From: PBB1 sp031390425
Lineage (GTDB): Bacteria; Pseudomonadota; Gammaproteobacteria; Burkholderiales; Burkholderiaceae_C
DNA: 5,280 bases
Direction: 5' to 3'
Assembly (NCBI GenBank): GCA_031390425.1
Contig: JANMTL010000212.1
Location: forward strand, 1 to 5,280
The position numbers were made by a program, and so were the translations under genes. The notes beneath the pieces are model-generated. The model saw only the letters and a program-made list of their open reading frames with translations. It searched no databases and had not been told where the DNA came from. Shown piece after piece: positions 1 to 4,746 of the stretch. Position 1 is the stretch's first letter. Every line of letters begins with the position of its first letter.

Positions 1-264
1 GCGGCGCAGCACCTCGGCAGCGGTCTTCACCAGCGTGTTGAAGGCGGCCGTGTCGAGCGGCTTCGGGTTCTTTTTGTCGCGCCCCATCGTCCACGGGCCG
101 ACCAGTGCGGGCTCGACCTCGCCCTGCTTGACCATCTCGACTGCCCAGCCTTCGTCGTCTTCGTTCTTGATGACGCGCGCGGTCCAGCCGTTGTCGCGCC
201 AGAGCCGGGGTTCTTGCAGCGGAGCATCGGTCTCGATGCGGTCGAGCGGGGGGTTTGAGGTCAT
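1..264 (-). CDS. Hypothetical small soluble protein, 5' part only (3' end beyond left edge)
   Basis: This minus-strand reading frame begins with ATG (complement of 262-264) and stays open for 88 codons to the window edge, so the C-terminus is missing. The visible protein is hydrophilic and rich in charged residues and tryptophan. A motif LWRDNGWTARVI lies at about residues 21-32, DDEGWAVEMV at 36-45, and VGPWTMGRDKKNPKPLD at 55-71, followed by a helix-like segment ending KTAAEVLRR. No signal peptide or membrane segment is visible. I do not recognise the family. The regular codon pattern and protein-like composition support real coding, and antisense frames here look like shadows. There is no strong ribosome binding site just upstream. 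The gene is divergent from the secreted-protein gene at 408, with 143 bases between them that must hold any promoters for both. Function unknown. Confidence 0.72.
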   Translation of the reverse strand, partial: MTSNPPLDRIETDAPLQEPRLWRDNGWTARVIKNEDDEGWAVEMVKQGEVEPALVGPWTMGRDKKNPKPLDTAAFNTLVKTAAEVLRR

Positions 265-341
265 GCCGATCGGGGTTCGGTGGGTGAGGCGGCATGCATC
301 GGTGCCGACGCTGCGCCGACAGCGAGTCGTCCTACACCGCG

Positions 342-368
342 TTGTCACGTGCCGGAGCACGCTACGGT
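342..368 (+). promoter_or_regulatory. Weak candidate sigma-70-type promoter for the 408 gene
   Basis: TTGTCA at 342-347 matches the -35 consensus at five of six bases. A poor -10-like TACGGT lies at 363-368 with a short 15-base spacer. Initiation near 375 would give a leader of about 33 bases ending in the AAGGA ribosome binding site at 397-401. The position between divergent genes fits, but the -10 match and spacing are weak, so this is only a candidate. Confidence 0.2.
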
Positions 369-407
369 AACCCGTTGCAACCCGCCCCGGCTTCGCAAGG
401 ACACGCC

Positions 408-815
408 ATGACCCTCCACCGCTTGCTTTCCCTCGCGCTCGCCCTGGCGCTGGGCGGCTCGACCGTGCTCGCGCAGGCCCCGCCGACTGTGCCGCCGCCC
501 GATCCCAGCGCCTCGGCGCCGCCCGTCGGCCTGCCCGGCCCGCGGCTGCAGACACCGGAAGAAAAACGCGACGCCGCCTCACCTCCGAACGATCTGCGGC
601 CCATCGGCACGGTGACCCCGCAGATCGTCGTGCCGTTGCGCCAGACCGCACCGCCCGCCTCACCGCTGAACTCGGACCCGGTTCCGGCGCCCGTGGGCAG
701 GGTCGCGCCGGCGGGCGGCGTGGACGACGCCGCCGCGCGTTGCGGTGCGCTGACGGACAAGCAAGCGCGCGCAGCGTGTCGCGACAAGCTCGCACGCGAG
801 TCGCTCAAACGCTGA
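408..815 (+). CDS. Secreted proline-rich protein of unknown function with a two-cysteine C-terminal segment
   Basis: The protein has 135 residues. The ATG at 408 was chosen because AAGGA (397-401) sits six bases upstream and because starting here puts a classic Sec signal peptide at the N-terminus: H4/R5, then a Leu/Ala hydrophobic core (residues 6-15), then VLA before Q23 as a likely signal peptidase I site. An upstream in-frame ATG at 294 would bury this signal. The mature part is low-complexity and Pro/Ala-rich (about residues 24-105). It is followed by a compact C-terminal segment with two cysteines, C112 and C124 (C-x11-C), and many Arg/Lys, ending ESLKR. No lipobox is seen. The two cysteines could form a disulfide in the periplasm. 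I do not recognise a named family; many Burkholderiales carry short exported proteins of this style. A periplasmic or cell-surface location is inferred from the signal peptide. Confidence 0.75.
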   Translation: MTLHRLLSLALALALGGSTVLAQAPPTVPPPDPSASAPPVGLPGPRLQTPEEKRDAASPPNDLRPIGTVTPQIVVPLRQTAPPASPLNSDPVPAPVGRVAPAGGVDDAAARCGALTDKQARAACRDKLARESLKR

Positions 816-889
816 GCGCGCGGGCCCTGCGGCCGTCACGACGCAATAATCGTCCGACGTTCGGTGCGCAGGCACCGCCCGCCCCTCGC

Positions 890-2209
890 ATGTCCGCCTC
901 CCCTTTGCTGTCCGACCCCGCCCGCGGCGCACCAACGCTCGACCGTTTCGTCGCGCGCTGCGCCGCCAGCCTCGACGACGGCGGCTTCACAACGCTGCTG
1001 CTGTCCAAGCACCGCGGGCCCGAGCCGGATTTGACGCGGGTGACGGTGCGGCCCGTCGTGCTGCACGGGCAGCCCCACCTGTCCTTCGTTTACCGCCACA
1101 GCACGCGCGATGTGACCCAGAATCTGGCGATCGCCGACGCGCTGCGCACGCTGCGCGGGTTGCTGGGGACCGTGTTTCGCGACGCGCACCTGCACACGCG
1201 CGACGCGACGGTCGAACTCTCGATCAGCCAACGCGGGGTGTGCACCTTGCGCAGCAGACCGGTCACCTCCAGCCACACCGACGCATCGATCCACCCCGCC
1301 GACCCAGGTTCACACGACCGCGAAAAGCACCGCGTCGTCGACGTGACGCGGCCATTCCTGACCGAGCTGGGCGTCACCACCGCGCAGCACACGGTGGTGC
1401 CATCGATGTCGCGCAAGTGGAAGCAGATCAACAAGTTCGTCGAGGTGTTCGCGGGCGCCCTGCGGGCCTCGCACCTGCTGGGTGCCGACCGCGCAGCGCC
1501 CGGCACGAAACGCCCGGTGCGCGTTGTCGATTTCGGCGCGGGCAAGGGCTACCTGACCTTCGCGGTGCACGACCACCTGCGCCAGCAGCCCGGCATCGAG
1601 GCCGAGGTCATCGGCGTCGAGTTGCGACCCGACCTGGTGCGGCTCGGCAACGCGGTGGCGAGCAAGCTGGGGCTTGCCGGCCTGCGCTTCGACGAAGGCG
1701 ACGTGCGCCGACAAGCCGCGCGGCCGCTCGACGTGATGATCGCGCTGCACGCCTGCGACACCGCGACCGACCACGCGATCGATCTCGGCCTGCGCGGCGG
1801 CGCGGCGGTGATCGTGTGCTCGCCGTGCTGCCACAAAGAGTTGCGCCCGCAACTGCTGAGCCCGCACCCGCTGCGGCCGATCCTGCAGCACGGGGTGCAC
1901 CTGGGGCAGCAGGCCGAGATGCTGACCGACGGACTGCGCGCGATGTTGCTCGACGCCTGCGGCTACGACACCCAGGTGTTCGAGTTCATCGCGCTCGAAC
2001 ACACGCAAAAGAACAAGATGATCCTCGCGGTCAAGCGCAGCCCCCCGCGGCCCGCCGCCGAGATCTGGGCGCAGATCGACGACATCAAGGCCTTCTACGG
2101 CATCCGCGAGCAGTGCCTGGAAACCCTTTTGCGAGACCGGCGCTCCGGCGTCGCACCACAATCTGCCGATGCCACCTCCCCTGCACCCGACACCGCCCTC
2201 ACTGACTGA
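890..2209 (+). CDS. Class I SAM-dependent methyltransferase (Methyltransf_32-like, CCHK motif)
   Basis: The protein has 439 residues from the ATG at 890. The frame is open further upstream, but those codons overlap the 408-815 gene, and no strong ribosome binding site decides the start. Residues 15-200 form an N-terminal region (for example FTTLLLSKHRGP at 33-44) ending in the basic SRKWKQINKFVEVF (174-187). The Rossmann methyltransferase domain follows: motif I VVDFGAGKGYLTF at 212-224 for SAM binding, the acidic beta-2 end IGVELRP with E244, EGDV near 269-272, MIALHACDTATDHAI at 283-297, and CSPCCHKEL at 310-318. A PCC/CCH motif after the ALHACD strand is typical, from memory, of the METTL25/GSTCD-like and Trm13-like methyltransferases (Pfam Methyltransf_32). 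The substrate could be an RNA or a protein and is not determined here. No membrane or export signal is seen, so it is probably cytoplasmic. Its 3' end overlaps the LON gene by 41 bases, suggesting cotranscription. Confidence 0.88.
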   Translation: MSASPLLSDPARGAPTLDRFVARCAASLDDGGFTTLLLSKHRGPEPDLTRVTVRPVVLHGQPHLSFVYRHSTRDVTQNLAIADALRTLRGLLGTVFRDAHLHTRDATVELSISQRGVCTLRSRPVTSSHTDASIHPADPGSHDREKHRVVDVTRPFLTELGVTTAQHTVVPSMSRKWKQINKFVEVFAGALRASHLLGADRAAPGTKRPVRVVDFGAGKGYLTFAVHDHLRQQPGIEAEVIGVELRPDLVRLGNAVASKLGLAGLRFDEGDVRRQAARPLDVMIALHACDTATDHAIDLGLRGGAAVIVCSPCCHKELRPQLLSPHPLRPILQHGVHLGQQAEMLTDGLRAMLLDACGYDTQVFEFIALEHTQKNKMILAVKRSPPRPAAEIWAQIDDIKAFYGIREQCLETLLRDRRSGVAPQSADATSPAPDTALTD

Positions 2210-2873
2210 GCTGCCGCTGTTCCCGCTGCAAAGCGTGTTGTTTCCGGGCGGCTACCTGCCGCTGCGGATCTTCGAGGTGCGCTACCTCGACATGGTCAGC
2301 CGAAATTTCAAGGCCGACGCGCCGTTCGGCGTGGTGTGCCTGACCGAAGGCAGCGAGGTGCGCCAACCGTCGTCGCGCAAAACAGCCCAGGCCGCGCGCG
2401 GTGACGGCTTTGCGAACGAAGCCTTCCACGATGTCGGAACGCTCGCCAGCATCACCGACCTGGAGCGCCCGAACCCGGGTTTGATGGCGATCTGTTGCAC
2501 CGGCACGCAGCGCTTTCGCATTCACTCCCGCGAACGCCTGAAGCACGGTCTGTGGATGGCTCAGGTCGAGCTGTTGCCGGGCGATTGCGCGGTGTCCATA
2601 CCGAGCGATCTCGAGCACGTGGCGGCCACGCTGCAAGAGGTGGTCCGGAGCCTCACGCAACGGGCCGCCGATCCGTCCGAAATGCCCTTGCAGCCGCCTT
2701 ACCACTGGGACGATTGCGGCTGGGTCGCCAACCGCTGGTGCGAATTGCTGCCGCTCAGCGCCGAGCACAAGCAGCGCTTCATGTCGCTCGACAACCCGTT
2801 GCTGCGCCTGGAGCTGGTGGCCGACGTGCTGGACCAGACCGGCCTCGCGCCATCGCTGTCGGGCAAGACCTGA
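2169..2873 (+). CDS. Stand-alone LON substrate-binding-domain protein
   Basis: The 234-residue protein is made essentially of the domain found at the N-terminus of Lon protease. The opening ELPLFPLQSVLFPG (14-27) followed by LPLRIFEVRYLDMV (30-43) is the hallmark of this fold. FHDVGTLASITDLERP (86-101) and LMAICCTGTQRFRI (105-118) are the usual later strands. The C-terminal helical part NRWCELLPLSAEHKQRFM (188-205) with LLRLELVADVL (211-221) also matches family members. There is no AAA+ ATPase and no Ser-Lys protease domain, so it cannot be a complete protease. By family knowledge such proteins are thought to bind proteins or peptides, but a precise role is unknown. The ATG at 2169 lies inside the methyltransferase gene (41-base overlap) with no clear ribosome binding site, so translational coupling is likely. 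A single TGA at 2871-2873 ends it, and the same frame then stays open into the SET gene. Confidence 0.9.
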   Translation: MPPPLHPTPPSLTELPLFPLQSVLFPGGYLPLRIFEVRYLDMVSRNFKADAPFGVVCLTEGSEVRQPSSRKTAQAARGDGFANEAFHDVGTLASITDLERPNPGLMAICCTGTQRFRIHSRERLKHGLWMAQVELLPGDCAVSIPSDLEHVAATLQEVVRSLTQRAADPSEMPLQPPYHWDDCGWVANRWCELLPLSAEHKQRFMSLDNPLLRLELVADVLDQTGLAPSLSGKT

Positions 2874-2912
2874 CCGGCATCCGGCCGCGCTGCGTCTCGC
2901 GTCACCGCCCCG

Positions 2913-3332
2913 ATGGCCCGACCCGCCGACCCGCAGAAGTTTGCGGTCACCGTGCAGCCCAGCCGGATCGACGGACAAGGTGCGTTCGCCGCAGAGGCGA
3001 TCCCGGCACGCCGCAAGATCGGCGAGATTCGCGGCGAGTCGGTCAGCGTCAAAGTGGCGCGGCAACGGGCGCGTGCGCAGCAGCGGATCATGATCGTCGA
3101 GGTCAGCGAGCGGCGGGCGATCGATGCGTCGCAGTCGAGCGACCCTCTGCGCTACACCAACCACTCGTGCCGACCGAACGCGGTGCTGCGCATCCGCCAG
3201 GGCCGTGTCGAGCTGTACGCGATGCGCGATGTCGGCATCGGAGAAGAGCTGACGGTCAACTACGGCGAAACCCACCACGAAGGTCGGCTGCGCTGCCGCT
3301 GCGGCGCTGTGGGCTGCGTCGGCGCGCTGTGA
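2913..3332 (+). CDS. SET-domain protein, putative protein-lysine N-methyltransferase
   Basis: The protein has 139 residues and is almost entirely one SET domain. SRIDGQGAFAAEAIPA (17-32) followed by IGEIRGE (36-42) is the N-terminal SET signature. RYTNHSCRPNA (80-90) is the NHSC-x-PN core motif that forms part of the SAM and lysine site. EELTVNYG (111-118) carries the catalytic tyrosine Y117. The tail CRCGAVGC (C128, C130, C135) is a CxCx4C post-SET motif, and with C86 of NHSC it supplies the four cysteines expected for a zinc site in SET enzymes. By family knowledge these enzymes transfer methyl groups from SAM to lysine side chains of proteins; the target is unknown. No signal peptide is seen. 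It starts 39 bases after the LON gene stop, in the same frame, without a clear ribosome binding site, and probably belongs to the same transcript. It ends 10 bases before the convergent PAP2 gene. Confidence 0.9.
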   Translation: MARPADPQKFAVTVQPSRIDGQGAFAAEAIPARRKIGEIRGESVSVKVARQRARAQQRIMIVEVSERRAIDASQSSDPLRYTNHSCRPNAVLRIRQGRVELYAMRDVGIGEELTVNYGETHHEGRLRCRCGAVGCVGAL

Positions 3333-3342
3333 TTCGGTGGCG

Positions 3343-4017
3343 TCAGGGCGCCATGCCCTGCTGCTGTCGCTGCCGTGCGGCAAGCATCTCGTGGCGGGTG
3401 TAGGGCTCGCTGCGGCCCGACACGGCGAGCGCCAAGCGGGTCACCAACCCGTGCGTGGTCGACGGCGGGGCATAGCTCTGGGCGGCGCCCAGCCACAAGC
3501 TGAACACCAATGGCAGCCACAGCGGCGGGTGCACCGAGGGCATTCTCTCGGCGAGCAGCGCCGCCCCTGTGGCGGCGGCACCGACGGCCAGGCCGGTCAG
3601 CACTTCTGACCACGAATGCACTCCGATCACCACCCGCGACACGCCGACCAGCAGCGCCAGCGTGATGCCCAATGCCAGACCCGCGCGCTGCCACGGCACC
3701 GCGCGCGCACCGGCCAGCGCGCCGACGGCGGCGATGCCGGCCAGCGGGTAGATCGCAGCGGCAAACGTGGCGTGTCCCGACACGCCAGTGAAGTTGAGTG
3801 CCGGCCAGCCCCAGCCGTAACCGATGAACGCCACCTTCGAGGCGGTCGTGACGGCGGTGGCCACCAGGATGCCGCTCCACCAGGCGGCGGCGAGTCGCAT
3901 GGAATGGCCCGGCCCAGCGAACCACACCGCGAGCACGAGAGCCGTCGGCAGCAGGATTTGCGCTTCGCCGAGCCGGGTCAGCCCGTTCCAGAAAACATCC
4001 TCAGACCACGTCAACAT
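3343..4017 (-). CDS. PAP2-family membrane phosphatase
   Basis: The protein has 224 residues. The ATG (complement of 4015-4017) is the first usable start, because an in-frame TAG lies four codons upstream. The PAP2 motifs are TGVSGHATF (77-85), corresponding to the usual PSGH with H82, and SRVVIGVHSWSEV (127-139), corresponding to SRxxxxxHxxxD with R128 and H134 but Glu138 in place of the usual Asp. K61 stands where the KxxxxxxRP motif would begin, but no RP follows. Hydrophobic stretches at about 20-34, 42-60, 83-104, 112-127, 139-156 and 163-180 suggest about five or six membrane helices in the inner membrane. The family removes phosphate from lipid phosphates such as phosphatidate or undecaprenyl pyrophosphate; which one applies here is unknown. 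The C-terminal tail is basic and Gln-rich. It converges on the SET gene and is not part of that operon. Confidence 0.85.
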   Translation of the reverse strand: MLTWSEDVFWNGLTRLGEAQILLPTALVLAVWFAGPGHSMRLAAAWWSGILVATAVTTASKVAFIGYGWGWPALNFTGVSGHATFAAAIYPLAGIAAVGALAGARAVPWQRAGLALGITLALLVGVSRVVIGVHSWSEVLTGLAVGAAATGAALLAERMPSVHPPLWLPLVFSLWLGAAQSYAPPSTTHGLVTRLALAVSGRSEPYTRHEMLAARQRQQQGMAP

Positions 4018-4039
4018 GAAACGATGCTAAGGGGTGGCC

Positions 4040-4174
4040 ATGACCGATCGAGCGCGGCTCTTTGGGTGCGCCGGCGACAAGCGAAGCGATGCGCCGCGAG
4101 GAGTTCCCAGCCTGAAATGTGAAGTGCTGACGCAAAACGGCTGGGAGACATGGCGCACTGTGAACGCCGCCTGA
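4040..4174 (+). CDS. Possible small ORF, 44 residues, unknown
   Basis: An ATG at 4040 is preceded by AAGGGG (4029-4034) at five bases, a fair ribosome binding site, and the frame runs 44 codons to a TGA at 4172-4174. The peptide begins MTDRARLFGCAG and ends ETWRTVNAA. It has two cysteines and no signal peptide or membrane segment. It resembles nothing I recognise. In a GC-rich genome a frame of this length can arise by chance, and its 3' half overlaps the repeats listed at 4105-4184. The ribosome binding site is the only positive evidence. Confidence 0.2.
   Translation: MTDRARLFGCAGDKRSDAPRGVPSLKCEVLTQNGWETWRTVNAA
4105..4146. repeat. 8-bp inverted repeat TCCCAGCC / GGCTGGGA
   Basis: The perfect complementary arms lie at 4105-4112 and 4139-4146 with 26 bases between them. 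There is no T-run afterwards, so it is not a standard terminator. The left arm overlaps the first three bases of the GCCTGAAA direct repeat. Confidence 0.5.
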
Positions 4175-4184
4175 AAGTGCAAGT
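4110..4184 (+). repeat. Imperfect 16-base direct repeat pair
   Basis: Copy one at 4110-4125 reads GCCTGAAATGTGAAGT and copy two at 4169-4184 reads GCCTGAAAGTGCAAGT. They share GCCTGAAA, then GTG and AAGT, with one base shifted. They are 59 bases apart start to start. The shared GCCTGAAA core is also present inverted as TTTCAGGC at 4216-4223. Confidence 0.6.
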
Positions 4185-4224
4185 CACACTCTCGACATGA
4201 ATACTTTCAGTTACTTTTCAGGCG
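4168..4224. repeat. 9-bp inverted repeat CGCCTGAAA / TTTCAGGCG with an extra half-site
   Basis: The perfect arms lie at 4168-4176 and 4216-4224. With one bulged T the pairing extends two more bases inward, because GT at 4177-4178 pairs with AC at 4213-4214. A further half-site, ACTTTCAG at 4203-4210, is complementary to CTGAAAGT at 4171-4178, so the left arm has two possible partners. The two right-hand half-sites are about one helical turn apart (TTTCAG at 4205 and 4216), as in tandem protein-binding sites. It could be an operator for the 4283 gene or an RNA structure. No regulator is identified. Confidence 0.5.
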
Positions 4225-4286
4225 CCGTTCGCGGTGCGACTGCAAGCACCAATGCATCGCGGCAGAGCGTGGAGCGCGCACCATGA
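4197..4286 (+). CDS. Possible 29-residue leader ORF overlapping the 4283 start (ATGA)
   Basis: An ATG at 4197 opens 29 codons that end in TGA at 4284-4286, so stop and next start share ATGA (4283-4286), an arrangement typical of translational coupling. The peptide starts MNTFSYFSGAVRG, which resembles the beginning of the next protein, MNVFGWFGRRG. Against it, no ribosome binding site is visible before 4197, the length is within chance, and the start codon sits in the repeat region. The downstream gene has its own good ribosome binding site. Confidence 0.2.
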   Translation: MNTFSYFSGAVRGATASTNASRQSVERAP

Positions 4287-4723
4287 ATGTGTTCGGATGG
4301 TTCGGCCGCCGCGGCCGGTCGACCCCGGCCCCGCGCTCGGACGAGGTCGGACGACCGCGGCCGAGGCCGACACCTGATTCGGCCGGTCAACGGCTGCGCG
4401 AACCGCCACGGCCGCAGGATTCGATGCTGTCCGGAATGGCGCGCCAGTGGCGTGCCGCGTTGCCGGTACGCAACCGCCCCGATCACCTTTGCACGCTGTA
4501 CCCGCGGGTGGCCAATCGCCTGGCGTTGTGCTGGGGCGACCCGGCGCTGGCCTCGAAGGTGCTCGACGACCTGGTGGTGGACCGGCGGCGCGGCCGGGCC
4601 GGCTTCCCGCCGGACGTGTCGCAAGAGCTGATTTACCTGCGGCTGCTGCGCCCGGTGTCATCGACGCCCAGCAATTTCGCGCCGCTGTGGGATGCGAGCA
4701 GCATGGCCTGCGGGGATCGCTGA
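4283..4723 (+). CDS. Conserved-looking hypothetical protein, 146 residues
   Basis: The start at 4283 is supported by GGAG (4271-4274) eight bases upstream. Residues 1-48 are low-complexity, rich in Arg and Pro, and look disordered, apart from the aromatic MNVFGWFG at the very start. The probable folded core is at about 52-123: MARQWRAALP, LYPRVANRLALCWGDP (72-87), KVLDDLVVDRRRGRAGFPPDV (92-112) and QELIYLRLLR (114-123). The pattern of small helices with an invariant-looking RxANRLALCW segment and DRRxGRxGFPP recalls short uncharacterised proteins that I associate with Burkholderiales, but I cannot name a family. The C-terminal 20 residues are Ser/Pro-rich. No signal peptide, membrane helix or catalytic motif is seen, so it is probably cytoplasmic. 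The upstream repeats may regulate it. It converges on the RND pump gene with only 23 bases between the stops. Confidence 0.72.
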   Translation: MNVFGWFGRRGRSTPAPRSDEVGRPRPRPTPDSAGQRLREPPRPQDSMLSGMARQWRAALPVRNRPDHLCTLYPRVANRLALCWGDPALASKVLDDLVVDRRRGRAGFPPDVSQELIYLRLLRPVSSTPSNFAPLWDASSMACGDR

Positions 4724-4736
4724 GGCGCGTCGCCTC
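4722..4736. terminator. Short hairpin between convergent genes, weak terminator candidate
   Basis: GAGGCG (4722-4727) and CGCCTC (4731-4736) form a perfect six-base stem around a three-base CGT loop, located at the stop of the 4283 gene and just before the end of the convergent pump gene. No T-run follows on either strand, so intrinsic termination is doubtful. It may only slow the polymerase or protect transcript ends. Confidence 0.25.
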
Positions 4737-4746
4737 CATCGTCGCG

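Larger units (their letters stand above)
4018..4282. other. Repeat-bearing intergenic region between divergent genes
   Basis: These 265 bases separate the minus-strand PAP2 gene from the plus-strand gene at 4283 and contain no convincing full-size gene. They must hold the promoters for both, but I could not find a convincing -35/-10 pair in either direction. The right half is noticeably richer in A and T than the flanking genes and contains four CTGAAA/TTTCAG motifs (4112-4117, 4171-4176, 4205-4210, 4216-4221), described in the separate repeat entries. Two very short possible reading frames (4040-4174 and 4197-4286) also lie here. Confidence 0.6.

Noticed and set aside
309..324. Small inverted repeat CGCTG/CAGCG with a six-base loop
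   Set aside because: A five-base stem in GC-rich DNA is expected by chance and has no T-run or other context.
294..407. Longer start (ATG at 294) for the secreted protein gene
   Set aside because: It would add 38 residues before a clear signal peptide, and it lacks the AAGGA ribosome binding site found before 408.
845..850. AATAAT resembling a -10 promoter element before the methyltransferase gene
   Set aside because: It matches five of six consensus bases, but no -35-like sequence lies at a suitable distance (GGGCCC-type sequence is found there), so a promoter is not supported.
1310..2161. Minus-strand open frame of 283 codons antisense to the methyltransferase
   Set aside because: The plus-strand frame has a full SAM-binding motif series; the antisense product has no domain and a composition typical of GC-rich shadows.
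2199..3383. Long minus-strand open frame of 394 codons antisense to the LON and SET genes
   Set aside because: It is a shadow produced by strong GC bias; the plus strand carries clear LON and SET motifs, and the antisense translation is an Arg/Ala/His-rich sequence without recognisable domains.
3616..4122. Plus-strand open frame of 168 codons antisense to the PAP2 gene
   Set aside because: The minus strand encodes membrane helices and PAP2 motifs; the plus-strand product is a His/Arg/Gln-rich shadow.
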